Below are positions 44,231 to 54,584 of a DNA stretch of 64,000 bases, one piece after another. Source of the DNA: Caenibius tardaugens NBRC 16725 (GTDB lineage: Bacteria > Pseudomonadota > Alphaproteobacteria > Sphingomonadales > Sphingomonadaceae); contig NZ_CP034179.1 of assembly GCF_003860345.1 (NCBI RefSeq), positions 3,084,001 through 3,148,000 on the forward strand, in the 5' to 3' direction. The notes under the pieces are model-generated. The model was given only the letters and a program-made list of their open reading frames with translations, was not told the origin of the DNA and ran no database searches. How positions within the stretch are numbered: the stretch's first letter is position 1; the number at the start of each line of letters is the position of its first letter. A program made the translations under genes and the position numbers.

Positions 44231-45718
44231 TCAGGTCGATTGGTGATCAATCTTGCGGCGGAACAGAACCCGGTCTTCAGGGCCGAAACCCTTGCGCCAG
44301 ATCACCCAGCCATAGGCCAGAAGGATGGCCGGGATGCCGAACAGCAGTTCTATCCATTCCGGCAATTGGATGAAAATCCAGCCAACCAATCCAGCCGGAA
44401 TAACTGCCCAGACCAATGCCCAGCGCCAGTTGTTGATCCGCTGATTGAGAATGCGCGACAACAGCCAGGCTTTCGCAACAGAGGACACGCCCAGCGCCAC
44501 CATCAGCGCGGCAGCCACGGCCGCAGCCCAATAGAGTTCACCCAGGCCAAGGTCTTTGGCCAGCAGGATCAGGACGACGCTGAGGGCAACCTGAAAGCCG
44601 ATTGTCGCGAGCGAGATACACAGATTGCGCAGACGGGCGGTGTAGACCAGCGCCGCTTCGGATACCACGGCGGTGGCGGCCGCCACTTCGGCCGCCAGCA
44701 GCAGCGCCATGGCGCCGGTCCCTGCGACGAAATTGGGACCGACCAGCCCCATTACCGCTTCTCCAGGGATGCCCAGCGCCAGCGCGATGCCCGCTTGCGC
44801 CGCAGTGATCCAGAAACCCACCTGACACACCTGTTTGGCGATCGCGGCGTAGTTCTTTTCCTTGAGATTGCGCGTAATCACCGGGCCAAGAATAGGCTCG
44901 AAGCTGGTTTTCAGCTTTTGCGGCAGGCTCGCCACCTGTTGCGCGACATAGTAGATTCCGACTGTGGACGGCGAGGCGAACAGGCCGAGAATGGCGATAT
45001 CCGCGCGCCGCGTCCCCCATTCGATGGCGTCGGCTGTGGCGAGCGGCAGGCTCTGCCGCACCAACCGCCACATTCTCGACGGGTGGGGGCTCCAATGATG
45101 CGGCAGGCCGTATGTCCCGATCATCGGGATGAAGGCCACCACCGCTGCTGCCGCAACCGACAGAAGATAGGCGATTGAAAGGCCGCTGGCTGGCATGATG
45201 AAAAACATCACCCCTGCCATGATGGAAATCGTCCAGGGTTCGACAATCGCCCGGGCGCGCACCGTGGTGGCAATGTCGAAGCGATAGGCCTGCGCGGCCA
45301 GGGCGACTTCTGTCACCGCAAGAAACACCATGCCCAGTGGCAAGAGGCGGTCGATTGCGGTATATTCGCCGCTGGGGAACATCGGGATCGGCACAAGATA
45401 GAGGCCGATCGCGACGACGATGGAAAACAGGGCGGCGAGAAACAGTCCGTCCATCACCACATTTGCGGGATTGCGATCTTCGGCATGGGCCAGCCATTGC
45501 GCCAGACCGCGCTTGAGCCCGAGCGCACAGAGTTGCCCCAGCAATTCCACCAGCACGAGGGCATAGGCGAAGCGACCAAGCGCATCGGCGCCGTAAAGGC
45601 GGCCCGCGATAAACAGGAACGGCAAGCGTGCGGCCAGCCTTAACAGAAAGCCGAGGAAATTCGTCCGTCCACCCTTGGCAAGGGCGGCGATATCGTCCTG
45701 CGATGCCTGTTCGCTCAC
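44231..45718 (-). CDS. polysaccharide/lipid flippase of the MOP superfamily
   Basis: 495 residues, twelve to fourteen hydrophobic helices, with an N-terminal GGRTNFLGFLLRLAARLPF and central WGTRRADIAILGLFASPSTVGIYYVAQQ as in Wzx/MurJ-like exporters. It should flip a lipid-linked sugar across the inner membrane. Its ATG overlaps the gpsA stop by four bases (ATGA), so the order is tsaD-gpsA-flippase. Coupling with gpsA fits a role in envelope lipid or glycan assembly. No glycosyltransferase is nearby. Confidence 0.85.
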   Translation of the reverse strand: MSEQASQDDIAALAKGGRTNFLGFLLRLAARLPFLFIAGRLYGADALGRFAYALVLVELLGQLCALGLKRGLAQWLAHAEDRNPANVVMDGLFLAALFSIVVAIGLYLVPIPMFPSGEYTAIDRLLPLGMVFLAVTEVALAAQAYRFDIATTVRARAIVEPWTISIMAGVMFFIMPASGLSIAYLLSVAAAAVVAFIPMIGTYGLPHHWSPHPSRMWRLVRQSLPLATADAIEWGTRRADIAILGLFASPSTVGIYYVAQQVASLPQKLKTSFEPILGPVITRNLKEKNYAAIAKQVCQVGFWITAAQAGIALALGIPGEAVMGLVGPNFVAGTGAMALLLAAEVAAATAVVSEAALVYTARLRNLCISLATIGFQVALSVVLILLAKDLGLGELYWAAAVAAALMVALGVSSVAKAWLLSRILNQRINNWRWALVWAVIPAGLVGWIFIQLPEWIELLFGIPAILLAYGWVIWRKGFGPEDRVLFRRKIDHQST

Positions 45719-46722
45719 GCAGGCTCTTCTTGTTCGGGCTTGAGCGGGCGCGCGAGGATATCGCGTACCACATCAGACGCCGGTGCACCGCCCAGAAGGG
45801 CGTGGACTGCTTCGACAATGGGCATGGAAACGGCGTATTTGCGCGCCAGTTCGACCAGAACCGGGGCGGTGAATGCGCCTTCTGCCACCGTTCTGCGATC
45901 GGCCATCAAGCTGGCCGGATCCTGTCCTTCACCCAGCGCCTTGCCCAGCGAGAAGTTGCGGCTGGACGTCGAAGAGCAAGTCAGCACCAGATCGCCCAAT
46001 CCGCACAGCCCCGCCAATGTCGCGGCCTGCCCGCCCAACGCTTCGCCAAAGCGGAGCATTTCGGCATAACCGCGAGCGATCAGTGCGGCGCGCGCGTTCT
46101 GGCCCAGCCCGAGCCCGTCCACCACGCCGCAGGCAATCGCGAGCACGTTCTTGACCGCGCCACCCACTTCGGCGCCGATAACGTCGTTCGAATAATAGGG
46201 ACGGAACGCGGGGCGCGCGATCGCGGGGGCCAGCCGGTCCCATTGCGCATCCCCGCCGCCACAGGCGAGCGTGACAGCCGTGGGTTGCCCGGCGGCCACT
46301 TCGTGCGCGAACGTCGGGCCTGAAAGAACCGCGATCGCGCTGCCGGGTGCGGCATCACGTGCCACATCGCTCATCAACCGGCCGGTGCCGTTCTCGATCC
46401 CCTTGCTGCATAGCACGAGATCGCGCGGCAGACGCGGCATCTTGCCGAGAATCGTGGCCAGATGCTGCGCGGGCGTGACCAGCAGCAGCGTTTCGCATTG
46501 CGCCGCTTCGGCCAGATCGCCGGTGGCGCGGATCGTTGGCGCCAATTGCGCGGAAGGCAGGTAAAGGCTGTTGCGGCGCTTGTCGTTGATATCCGCGATC
46601 ACGTCCGGTTCGAGCGCCCAGATCAGGACTTCACGGCCATCCGAAGCCAGCATCTGGGCCAAGGCCGTGCCCCATGCGCCGGCGCCAACCACACCAATTG
46701 TGGGGATGACTGCTGCGTTCAT
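45715..46722 (-). CDS. gpsA: glycerol-3-phosphate dehydrogenase [NAD(P)+]
   Basis: 335 residues. It reduces dihydroxyacetone phosphate to sn-glycerol 3-phosphate for phospholipid synthesis, in the cytosol. GAGAWG (13-18) is the cofactor loop. [23 protein letters not shown] and [13 protein letters not shown], with the catalytic Lys, are family signatures, as is the late [11 protein letters not shown]. The ATG overlaps the TGA of tsaD, with GGAG just upstream inside tsaD. Confidence 0.96.
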   Translation of the reverse strand: MNAAVIPTIGVVGAGAWGTALAQMLASDGREVLIWALEPDVIADINDKRRNSLYLPSAQLAPTIRATGDLAEAAQCETLLLVTPAQHLATILGKMPRLPRDLVLCSKGIENGTGRLMSDVARDAAPGSAIAVLSGPTFAHEVAAGQPTAVTLACGGGDAQWDRLAPAIARPAFRPYYSNDVIGAEVGGAVKNVLAIACGVVDGLGLGQNARAALIARGYAEMLRFGEALGGQAATLAGLCGLGDLVLTCSSTSSRNFSLGKALGEGQDPASLMADRRTVAEGAFTAPVLVELARKYAVSMPIVEAVHALLGGAPASDVVRDILARPLKPEQEEPA

Positions 46723-47753
46723 GCCTTTACTCCTGCGCCGCGCACCGGCGCTGCCTCCGGATCAAGCGGCCAGCGAGGCCGGGCCACGAAATCGAGGGGG
46801 TCTGACTGGCCCTGCGCATGGCGTTCCACCCCGGCCCAAGCAATCATTGCGGCATTGTCGGTGCACAGTTGCAGGGGTGGGGCGATAAACGGCAGATCAT
46901 GCGCAGCCGCCAGGTGTTCGAGCGCATGGCGCATCGCCTGATTGGCCGCAACGCCGCCTGCCACGACCAGCGCAGTCACGCCGTCCATTGTCGCCAGTGC
47001 CCGTTTGAGCCGGTCGATCACGCAATCGATCGCGGCCTGCTGGAAACTGGCGGCAATATCCGCGTCACGATAGTGCCCGCTGTCTTTCGCGCGCAAAACG
47101 GCGCTTTTCAGCCCGGCAAAGGAAAAATGGGGTTCCGCGCTACCGATCAGCGGGCGGGGCAGAGGGACGGCTTTGGCATCGCCTTCGCGCGCCAGCTTTT
47201 CCACTCTGGGGCCGCCGGGGTAGCCGAGGCCGAGGATTTTCGCAGTCTTGTCGAACGCTTCGCCCAGTGCATCGTCGATTGTGGTCGCCATCCGTCGGTA
47301 TTGGCCGACGCCGTCGACCCGCAGGATCTGGCAATGACCGCCCGAGACCAGCAGCAAGGCATAGGGGAAACGCAGGGCGGGGTCGGCAAGACGCGGCGAC
47401 AGCGCGTGCCCTTCGAGATGATTGACGGCAATCAGGGGCTTTCCTGTCGCCATGGCCAGCGCCTTACCGGTAACCAGACCCACCATGACACCGCCGATCA
47501 GGCCGGGTCCGGCAGTGGCGGCAATCGCATCCACATCGTTCAGGGTCAGGCCCGCGTCGGCCAGAGTCGCCGCAATCAGCGGGGCCAGCCGTTCGGCATG
47601 GGCCCGGGCGGCGATTTCCGGCACGACCCCGCCATAGGGGCGGTGCGCATCGTCCTGCGACGCAATATGCTGCGCCAGGATCGCGCGTTCCGATGTCACC
47701 AGCGCAGCCGCTGTTTCATCGCAACTTGATTCTATGCCGAGGATCAACGCCAT
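46719..47753 (-). CDS. tsaD: tRNA N6-adenosine threonylcarbamoyltransferase
   Basis: 344 residues. It transfers threonylcarbamoyl from TC-AMP to A37 of ANN-decoding tRNAs, together with TsaB and Tsa[19 protein letters not shown] is the canonical start; the iron-binding HxxxH is NHLEGH with His112 and His116. [28 protein letters not shown] and [10 protein letters not shown] follow. An ATG one codon earlier is equally possible. It is divergent from hemC with 45 bp between, a common arrangement in Alphaproteobacteria. Confidence 0.96.
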   Translation of the reverse strand: MALILGIESSCDETAAALVTSERAILAQHIASQDDAHRPYGGVVPEIAARAHAERLAPLIAATLADAGLTLNDVDAIAATAGPGLIGGVMVGLVTGKALAMATGKPLIAVNHLEGHALSPRLADPALRFPYALLLVSGGHCQILRVDGVGQYRRMATTIDDALGEAFDKTAKILGLGYPGGPRVEKLAREGDAKAVPLPRPLIGSAEPHFSFAGLKSAVLRAKDSGHYRDADIAASFQQAAIDCVIDRLKRALATMDGVTALVVAGGVAANQAMRHALEHLAAAHDLPFIAPPLQLCTDNAAMIAWAGVERHAQGQSDPLDFVARPRWPLDPEAAPVRGAGVKA

Positions 47754-47798
47754 CATGCTTCCCCTGAACGACATTGCGCATTAGGGCAAGCAGCCGAA

Positions 47799-48728
47799 AT
47801 GACCGCATTGCACAGACTCCGCCTTGGAACCCGTTCTTCCCCCCTTGCGATGGCGCAGGCAGAAGAGGCGCGCGCGCGCCTGTGCGCAGCCCATGGCTGG
47901 GGTGAAGAGGCGATTGCACTCGTGCCCGTCGTGGCGACGGGGGACCGGATTCAGGATCGCCCGCTCGCCGAAATCGGCGGAAAAGCGCTGTGGACCAAGG
48001 AATTGGACCAGTGGCTTTATGAAGGGCAGATCGATGCCGCCGTCCATTCGATGAAGGATGTGGAAACGATCCGGCCCGATTGGCTCGCCATTGCCGCGAT
48101 CCTGCCGCGCGTGGATACGCGTGATGTGCTGTTCGGCGCCGCATCGATCGCAGACTTGCCGCAAGGCGCGCGTGTCGGCACCAGTGCGCCGCGCCGCGCG
48201 GCCCAGATGCTTTCCGCCCGCCCTGATTGCACGATTGTGCCGTTTCGCGGCAATGTCGCCACCCGGCTGGGCAAATTGGCGGCGGGGGAGGCTGATGCCA
48301 CTCTGCTGGCAGCAGCCGGGCTGGAACGGCTGGGGCAGGATCATGCGGGCACCCCGCTGCCGCTCGGCCAATGGCTGCCAGCCCCGGCGCAAGGCGCGAT
48401 CGGTATCGAATGCCGCGCGGACGACAAAGGCACGCAGGCGCTTTTGGCGGCCATCGATCACGGCCCCAGCCATGCGCAGATCATCGCTGAACGCGCGCTG
48501 CTGCTGGCGCTGGGCGGCAATTGCCACAGCCCGATCGCGGTGCGCAGCGCGATCGAAGCGGATGAGATCACGATGCATGCCGTGCTGTTTTCACCCGACG
48601 GGGCGGAACGGGTGGAAGGGCACGCGCGCTTTGCGACGGATGATCTGGCGGCGGTGACGTATCTGGCCGCCGACCTGCTTGCGCGCGCCGCCCCGGCGAT
48701 AGCTGTGCATTTTTCCGGTTCGGCATGA
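47799..48728 (+). CDS. hemC: hydroxymethylbilane synthase
   Basis: 309 residues. It polymerises four porphobilinogen units for tetrapyrrole synthesis. LRLGTRSSPLAMAQA opens the protein; KELDQWLYEGQIDAAVHSMKD holds the active-site Lys/Asp region. The dipyrromethane cofactor Cys is Cys242 in GGNCHSPIA, the same number as in E. coli. Its stop overlaps the hemD start by four bases. Confidence 0.97.
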   Translation: MTALHRLRLGTRSSPLAMAQAEEARARLCAAHGWGEEAIALVPVVATGDRIQDRPLAEIGGKALWTKELDQWLYEGQIDAAVHSMKDVETIRPDWLAIAAILPRVDTRDVLFGAASIADLPQGARVGTSAPRRAAQMLSARPDCTIVPFRGNVATRLGKLAAGEADATLLAAAGLERLGQDHAGTPLPLGQWLPAPAQGAIGIECRADDKGTQALLAAIDHGPSHAQIIAERALLLALGGNCHSPIAVRSAIEADEITMHAVLFSPDGAERVEGHARFATDDLAAVTYLAADLLARAAPAIAVHFSGSA

Positions 48729-49402
48729 CAGCGCGGGCGTTTGCGATCCGGCCTGAACCCGGTTTGCAGGCCACGCTGACCGCAGCCCGCGCGCTGGGGC
48801 TGAGAATTCACGGCGAAGCCCTGTTCGCCATCCGGCCCGTGCCCTGGGTGGCACCTGCTGGCCCGATTGATGGCTTGCTGATTGGCAGTGCCAATGCCCT
48901 GCGCCATGGCGGCGAAGGGCTGGCGCAATGGCGGCACTTGCCCGTCTATGCTGTCGGCCCGGCGACGGCAGAGGCCGTCCGGCAGGCAGGCTTTGCGGTT
49001 GCCGCCGTGGGTGAGGGGCGGTTGCAACCGGTGCTCGATAGGCTGCAAGGACAGGAAATGACCCTGCTGCGGCTGACCGGGGCGGAGCATGTGCCGCTCT
49101 ATCCCCCGGCGGGAATCGGGATTGTCACCCGTATCGTTTACGAAAATGCGCCCTTGCCGATGCGCGACGCGCTGGTCGCACAATTGCACGAAGGCGGCGT
49201 GGTTCTGCTGCATTCGGCGGTTGCGGCGCGCCATCTTGCGATGGAATGCGACCGTCACGGCATTGATCGGGGGAAGCTGGGACTGGCGGCGTTAAGCCAG
49301 CGCATCGCGGTGGCTGCCGGCGAGGGATGGCGATGCTGTCGGGTTGCCGCGACACCGGGCGAGGCTGATCTGCTGGCCTTGGCAAAGGACATGTGCCATT
49401 GA
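48725..49402 (+). CDS. hemD: uroporphyrinogen-III synthase
   Basis: 225 residues. It closes hydroxymethylbilane to uroporphyrinogen III. Sequence conservation in this family is low, but the start (ARAFAIRPEPGLQATLTAARAL), the VYAVGPATAEAVRQAGF motif and the position directly after hemC, with an ATGA overlap, make the assignment safe. It is followed 45 bp on by a mitofilin-like membrane protein gene, a usual neighbour. Confidence 0.92.
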   Translation: MTARAFAIRPEPGLQATLTAARALGLRIHGEALFAIRPVPWVAPAGPIDGLLIGSANALRHGGEGLAQWRHLPVYAVGPATAEAVRQAGFAVAAVGEGRLQPVLDRLQGQEMTLLRLTGAEHVPLYPPAGIGIVTRIVYENAPLPMRDALVAQLHEGGVVLLHSAVAARHLAMECDRHGIDRGKLGLAALSQRIAVAAGEGWRCCRVAATPGEADLLALAKDMCH

Positions 49403-49447
49403 CGCGGTTCGGATAAGCCGACGGGTCATCGCACGAGCGCTTAGTAT

Positions 49448-50437
49448 ATGAATGCAACCATAGCCGAAGAACAACAGACCGCAGACGCGCCTCAGCCGGT
49501 ATCGGCATCCGCGCCTGCGCCGCGCAGTCAGGCGCCCGGCATCCGGCTGGGCCTGAAATCCGTGTTGCTGGTTGTGCTTGCGGCATTTGCGCTGGGTATC
49601 GGTCTGGTCGGCTGGCTGGCATGGGAACGGGGCATCGATTTCCGCACCATTCTCGGGCTGCAACCCGCACCGACGACGACAGTGGTGCTCAAAGGCCTCA
49701 AATCGCCGGACGAAATCCAGAGCACGGATCCCGAGATCGCTGCCGCGGCGGCAGAGGCGGTGGACGCCGTGCAGAAAGTGGAAAAGGTTGCGGAAGTACA
49801 GGGCGGCTTTGATCAGCGTATCGCCGCGATGGAACAGCGCCTTGCCCGGCTCGATCTGCAGGCGCAGGCGGCCTCAGGCAACGCCGCCCGTGCCGAAGGT
49901 TTGCTGATCGCATTTGCCACGCGCCGCGCGATGGAACGCGGCGCACCGCTAGGTTATCTGTCCGATCAGTTGCGGTTGCGCTTTGGCGATGCCCGGCCCA
50001 ACGCGGTGCGCACCATTATCGAAGCCGCACGCGATCCGGTGACGCTGGATCAGCTCATGGCCCGTCTTGAAGGGCTTTCTCCCGAGCTGGTGAGCGCGCC
50101 CAAGGACGAAGCGCTGTGGACCCGCACGCAACGTGAATTGAACAACCTGTTTATCATTCGCCGCGAAACATCGCCGTCTCCCGCGCCGCGTCGCAGGCTG
50201 GAACGGGCGAAGATGTTCCTCGAAAGCGGGCGCGTGGAAGCGGCTGTGGCCGAAGTGAAGAACATGCCGGGCGCCGATGCCGATAATGTGCAGGACTGGG
50301 TGCAGGATGCCCAGCGTTATGCCGCGGCGCAGGCTGCGCTCGATCTGGTGGAAACCACGGCGGTGCTCGATCCGCGTGATCTGCGCGATGCGCGGGGCAA
50401 CAAGGTCGAACAGCTCAGCCCGGGCGTGCTGGACTGA
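49448..50437 (+). CDS. mitofilin-like inner-membrane protein
   Basis: 329 residues. A disordered Ala/Pro N-terminus is followed by one transmembrane helix (about 38-60) and a long helical, partly coiled-coil domain facing the periplasm (AEAVDAVQKVEKVAEVQG, RIAAMEQRLARLDLQAQAAS). The C-terminal part has SPAPRRRLERAKMFLESGRVEAAVAEVKNMPGA, the conserved part of alphaproteobacterial Mic60/COG4223 proteins found beside hem genes. A membrane-shaping role is inferred from mitochondrial relatives. Confidence 0.82.
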   Translation: MNATIAEEQQTADAPQPVSASAPAPRSQAPGIRLGLKSVLLVVLAAFALGIGLVGWLAWERGIDFRTILGLQPAPTTTVVLKGLKSPDEIQSTDPEIAAAAAEAVDAVQKVEKVAEVQGGFDQRIAAMEQRLARLDLQAQAASGNAARAEGLLIAFATRRAMERGAPLGYLSDQLRLRFGDARPNAVRTIIEAARDPVTLDQLMARLEGLSPELVSAPKDEALWTRTQRELNNLFIIRRETSPSPAPRRRLERAKMFLESGRVEAAVAEVKNMPGADADNVQDWVQDAQRYAAAQAALDLVETTAVLDPRDLRDARGNKVEQLSPGVLD

Positions 50438-50461
50438 TCGGCTTTATTCCGGAACGTTCTG

Positions 50462-50827
50462 TCAGGCGGCGCCGATGCGCTGCAGTTTGGCCTGAAGCGA
50501 CTGGTGATCGAATGGTTTGAGGACATATTCGTCCGCCCCAGCCTCGATCCCCTTGTGAATGGCCTGTTCGTCGCGATTGGTGGTGCAAAACACCACTTTG
50601 GGTTGCGTGCCGCCGTCCAGACCGCGCAAGGTGGTGACGAATTCCAGCCCGCTCATCACCGGCATGTTCCAGTCCAGCATGATCAGATCGGGCATCGCGG
50701 CCTTACATTTGGCCAGCGCTTCTTCGCCGTTTTCCGCCTCGGTCACTTCATAGCGCAGTGTTTCGAGGATGCTGCGCGATACCTTGCGGATCATGCGCGA
50801 ATCATCCACCACCAGGCATTGGCGCAC
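50462..50827 (-). CDS. CheY-like single-domain response regulator
   Basis: 121 residues from a GTG start. It has the complete receiver set: Asp8/Asp9, phospho-acceptor Asp52 in MLDWNMP, Thr82 in CTT, and Lys104 in LKPF. There is no output domain. LDWNMP and CTTNRDEQAI are typical of alphaproteobacterial CheY-type proteins that act in chemotaxis or general stress phosphorelays. No histidine kinase is adjacent. It lies 68 bp after a small hypothetical gene on the same strand. Confidence 0.92.
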   Translation of the reverse strand: MRQCLVVDDSRMIRKVSRSILETLRYEVTEAENGEEALAKCKAAMPDLIMLDWNMPVMSGLEFVTTLRGLDGGTQPKVVFCTTNRDEQAIHKGIEAGADEYVLKPFDHQSLQAKLQRIGAA

Positions 50828-50895
50828 AACGGTGCTGCCCTGCGTTTCCTCAGGGCGTTCCCCGCCATCGCGCGCTTGCGATGGCCATCGTTTGA

Positions 50896-51165
50896 TCAGA
50901 TCGCGAATGGGGTCAGTCCCTTGTCATGCTGAAGCGTATCTTCCGCGGTGGAGTCCATTTCCGCAGGGGTGATGCGAACATGCAGGTAAGGCACCCAGAT
51001 GTCGCCATAATCGGCCTTCTGGTACCACAGGTCGAGCACATCGTATGAGGCCCAGAAACCATCCGGTTCGCGCAGGCGGATGCCTTCGCCAATACGCGGC
51101 ACCACGGCGAAGCGTAGCCGTTCCTGCGTCTGATGCGTCTCGTTCTGGATTTCGATTTCAATCAC
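50896..51165 (-). CDS. small conserved protein of unknown function
   Basis: 89 residues from a GTG without a clear ribosome-binding site. It looks like a soluble beta-rich domain (MIEIEIQN, RLRFAVVPRIGEGIRLREP, FWASYDVLDLWYQK, WVPYLHVRI). I do not recognise a function. It is upstream of, and in line with, the CheY-like gene. Confidence 0.65.
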   Translation of the reverse strand: MIEIEIQNETHQTQERLRFAVVPRIGEGIRLREPDGFWASYDVLDLWYQKADYGDIWVPYLHVRITPAEMDSTAEDTLQHDKGLTPFAI

Positions 51166-51275
51166 GATTTAACCATGTCCTTTGGCTTGGCCTGCATGCT
51201 ACGACGCAATCCTTGCCAAAATACCAACGCAATCGTCCTCGGCGTAATTTTATGTCGCCGCCTGATGGGTTTTAA

Positions 51276-52490
51276 TTAATTCTTCAATAATTCCGGAAGC
51301 TTACCGGAAACGCCGCGTGCCTCATTCATGAAAAACTGTTTGAGCGGGCTGATCCGCTGCACGCCCGCCATCCCCAGGCGGCGGATGGCTGAGGGGATGC
51401 GCCCGGGCACGCCGAACAGGCGCGTGATGCTGTCGCAAGCGAGCGAAACGGAGAAGGTGTCGAGCCCGCGCCAGCGTTCATAACGCTTGAGCAACTGGGC
51501 ATCGCCCGGATCGAGGCCGATACGCATGCCGTCGGTCAGCACTTCGACCAGCGTGCCGACATCGCGCAGGCCGAGATTGAGACCCTGACCGGCGATCGGG
51601 TGAATGCCATGCGCGGCGTCACCCACAAGGACCAGGCGTTCCCCTGTCATGCGCACGGTATGCTGGAAGCTGAGCGGATAGGACGAACGCTGGCTGTTCA
51701 GCGTGACTTTGCCGAACATCCCGTTCATGCGGCTTTCGATTTCGGCACAGAAGGCACGTTCGGGCAGGGCCAGTACACCGGCGGCATCCTTTTCCGAAAC
51801 GGTCCACACCAGTGCGCTGCGGTGCTGGCCTTCCGGGCCATCAAGCATGGGCAGCAGTGCGAACGGCCCCGCGGGATAGAAGATTTCCCAGGCGACATTG
51901 TCATGCGATTTTTCATGGTCGAGCCCGACAATGATCGCGCGGTGTTTGTAGTCCCAATGCGCCAGTTTCAGCCCGGCTTCATCCCGGGTGGGGGAACGGC
52001 GGCCTTCGGCGGCGACCATCAGGCGGCCCTTCAGAACCTGCCCGTCGGCCAGTGTGACGGATACCCCGTGCGGCCCCCGTTGCCGGTCGACCACGCGGGC
52101 AGGCGCATGCCATGCGATCAGTTTTTCATCCCGCGCTGCCTCGAACATCGCTTCGCGCAGCACGCGATTGGAAAACATCACGCCCAGCGAGCCTTCGTGC
52201 GGTTCCGGCTGGAAATCGATCCGGCCGGGCTTCATGCCATCGGTCACCGCGATCGAGGCAATCGGGCATCCCTGTGGGGCCAGCCGGTCGGCAAGACCGA
52301 TATTGGTAAAGAGGTTCCAACTGGCGGTGGAAATGGCGGAAGCGCGCCCATCGAAGCCATCGGCGGTAAGCGCGGCCGGATCGGCCATGTCGACGACATG
52401 GCTGGCGATGCCCTGCTTCGCCGCGGCCAGTGCCAGCGTCATCCCGACAAGACCGCCGCCGATGATTACCAATTCACGCGTATCGGACAT
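51276..52490 (-). CDS. UbiH/Coq6-family FAD-dependent monooxygenase
   Basis: 404 residues from the ATG preceded by GGAAG. The FAD motif GGGLVG is at 11-16. FDGRASAIS is the UbiH/F/VisC signature, and GDAAHGIHPIAGQGLNLGL, near 285, is the second FAD-binding motif. It should hydroxylate a ring position of a ubiquinone precursor in the membrane. Which position (UbiH, UbiF, UbiI or UbiL type) cannot be told. It is divergent from dsbD with 51 bp between. Confidence 0.9.
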   Translation of the reverse strand: MSDTRELVIIGGGLVGMTLALAAAKQGIASHVVDMADPAALTADGFDGRASAISTASWNLFTNIGLADRLAPQGCPIASIAVTDGMKPGRIDFQPEPHEGSLGVMFSNRVLREAMFEAARDEKLIAWHAPARVVDRQRGPHGVSVTLADGQVLKGRLMVAAEGRRSPTRDEAGLKLAHWDYKHRAIIVGLDHEKSHDNVAWEIFYPAGPFALLPMLDGPEGQHRSALVWTVSEKDAAGVLALPERAFCAEIESRMNGMFGKVTLNSQRSSYPLSFQHTVRMTGERLVLVGDAAHGIHPIAGQGLNLGLRDVGTLVEVLTDGMRIGLDPGDAQLLKRYERWRGLDTFSVSLACDSITRLFGVPGRIPSAIRRLGMAGVQRISPLKQFFMNEARGVSGKLPELLKN

Positions 52491-52541
52491 GATGAGCTTC
52501 CATTGCGGGTTCAGATAGCCTGCCCTAAAGCCCGCACCATC

Positions 52542-54584
52542 ATGAGTGCAAGGACAATGCCGCATTTTGCCTTCTGTCGGCTGTGGGCCGGGCTGATCCT
52601 GCTGTTTGCGCTGGCGCTGGCCGGTCCGGCGCGGGCGCAGAACAATATTGCGGCGGAACTGGTTGCGAACGGTGCGGCGCAGCCGGGCAAGCCACTGGAA
52701 CTGGCGCTGCACTTCCGCCCGGCGGAAGGATGGCATGGTTACTGGGTCAATCCCGGCGATGCGGGGTATGGCCTCACGCTGGATTGGCAATTGCCGCTGG
52801 GTTGGCAGGCAGGCAATCCCGAATACCCGGTGCCGCACACGTTGAAAATCGGCCCACTGATGAACCATGTCTACAAAGGCGATTATGCGGTTCTGGTACC
52901 CGTGCAAGTGCCGCGCGATGCCGCCGCCACTCCGGTGACCGTGCGCGTGAAGGCGCAATGGCTGGCTTGTACCGACACGATTTGCGTGCCGGAAAGGGCC
53001 GAACTTTCGACCACGATCCACCCTGGGGCGGGATTGATCGATTCGCGTTTTGACGGCTGGCGCGCCGCCATTCCCGCGCTGCTCGATCAGCCGGGGCGTT
53101 TTGCGCAGACGGCCGATCGGCTGCGGATCGCCATTCCGCTGCCTGCCGCCATGGCACTGTCCCAGCCGCATGTGTTCGTGGAGAACACCGAACTGATCGA
53201 TTACGCCGCGCCGCAGGTGTTCCGGCGCAAGGGCGATTGGCTGATTGCGGAACTGGTGCGCAAGGGTGGTGGGCAAGCCAATGAAATAACCGGAATTTTG
53301 CGCACGGATGAGAGCGGTGAGGGGGTGCGGTTTGCGGCTCGGCCGGGTGCGGTCCCGGGCGGCGGCACGTTGATTGCCGCTGTGCCTGCCAATCTGCCTT
53401 CGCTGTGGCTGTTGCTGATCGGTGCGCTGGCCGGTGGGCTTTTGCTGAACATCATGCCCTGCGTCTTTCCCATACTCAGCCTCAAGGCGCTGAGTCTTGC
53501 CCGCGCGGGCGAGAGCGCGGCCGAGGCGCGGCGCGAAGGGTTGGCCTATACCGCGGGCGTGGTTCTGGCCTGTCTGGGGCTGGGGGTCTTGCTGCTCGCC
53601 CTGCGTGCCGGCGGCGAACAGGTCGGCTGGGCATTCCAGTTGCAGGAACCGTGGGTGGTGGTCGCACTGTTGCTACTGGCTGTGGCGATCACGGCCAATT
53701 TTGCCGGGCTGTTTGAATTGCCCACGCTGTCGATCACGCGCGATGGCAAACCGGGCGGCGCATTCGCCACGGGGTTGCTGGCGGCATTCGTTGCGACACC
53801 ATGCACCGGTCCATTCATGGCGGCGGCGATGGGGGCGGCGCTTCTGCTACCCGTGGCGCAGGGGCTGTTGCTGTTTGCGGCGCTCGGCCTTGGGCTGGCC
53901 TTGCCGTTCCTGCTGCTCGGGTTTGTGCCGCCTTTGCGCCGCTTGTTGCCGCGTCCGGGGGCGTGGATGGCGCGGTTCCGGCAGATACTGGCACTGCCCA
54001 TGGGGCTGACGGCACTGGCGCTGGTGTGGCTTGCAAGCAGGCTGGGCGGAACGGGTTTCATGGCCGTGGCCTGCCTTGCGGCGATTGGCCTTGTGCTGGC
54101 CCTGTGGATCGTCGGCTACCGCCAGCGGCGGGGAAAGGCTGTGCTTGCCCCGTTCCTTGCGGTGTTCGTGCCCTTTGCCCTGTTTGCGGCGATTGCCCTG
54201 CCAGCGGCATTCAGTCCGCCGGACAAGGCAGAGGCAGGCTTGCTTGCGCCGAAGGATTTCAGTGTGGAGGCGCTGGCCAACGCCCGGGCGAGCGGTCGAC
54301 CGGTGTTCCTGTGGTTTACAGCGGACTGGTGCGTGACCTGCAAGGTCAACGAACGCGTGGCGATCGAACGGGAAGCAACCCGTCTTGCGTTCGACAAGGC
54401 GGGTATCATCGCGATGCGGGGTGACTGGACCCGTCGCGATCCGGCGATCACGCATTTCTTGACAGAACAGGGTGTGGCGGGCGTACCGCTCTACCTCTGG
54501 TATCCGGCAGGCGGGGAAGGGCGGCAGTTACCGCAGGTGCTGACCCCGGATAGTCTCGTCAGGCTGGCGGAGCAGGCGGAGTAA
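52542..54584 (+). CDS. dsbD: thiol:disulfide interchange protein DsbD
   Basis: 680 residues from the ATG at 52542; an ATG at 52557 is also possible. A signal peptide (FALALAGPARA) precedes the periplasmic alpha domain with its Cys pair in WLACTDTICVPE. Eight transmembrane helices follow, with the paired cysteines in NIMPCVFP and VATPCTGP. The C-terminal thioredoxin domain has WCVTC (Cys597 and Cys600). All three redox modules are intact, so it can carry electrons from cytosolic thioredoxin to periplasmic partners. The length and alpha-domain type resemble the ScsB branch more than E. coli DsbD. Confidence 0.92.
   Translation: MSARTMPHFAFCRLWAGLILLFALALAGPARAQNNIAAELVANGAAQPGKPLELALHFRPAEGWHGYWVNPGDAGYGLTLDWQLPLGWQAGNPEYPVPHTLKIGPLMNHVYKGDYAVLVPVQVPRDAAATPVTVRVKAQWLACTDTICVPERAELSTTIHPGAGLIDSRFDGWRAAIPALLDQPGRFAQTADRLRIAIPLPAAMALSQPHVFVENTELIDYAAPQVFRRKGDWLIAELVRKGGGQANEITGILRTDESGEGVRFAARPGAVPGGGTLIAAVPANLPSLWLLLIGALAGGLLLNIMPCVFPILSLKALSLARAGESAAEARREGLAYTAGVVLACLGLGVLLLALRAGGEQVGWAFQLQEPWVVVALLLLAVAITANFAGLFELPTLSITRDGKPGGAFATGLLAAFVATPCTGPFMAAAMGAALLLPVAQGLLLFAALGLGLALPFLLLGFVPPLRRLLPRPGAWMARFRQILALPMGLTALALVWLASRLGGTGFMAVACLAAIGLVLALWIVGYRQRRGKAVLAPFLAVFVPFALFAAIALPAAFSPPDKAEAGLLAPKDFSVEALANARASGRPVFLWFTADWCVTCKVNERVAIEREATRLAFDKAGIIAMRGDWTRRDPAITHFLTEQGVAGVPLYLWYPAGGEGRQLPQVLTPDSLVRLAEQAE

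Noticed and set aside
51600-52541. Upstream extension of the dsbD frame
   Set aside because: It runs antisense through the UbiH-family gene; the DsbD signal peptide begins only at 52542.
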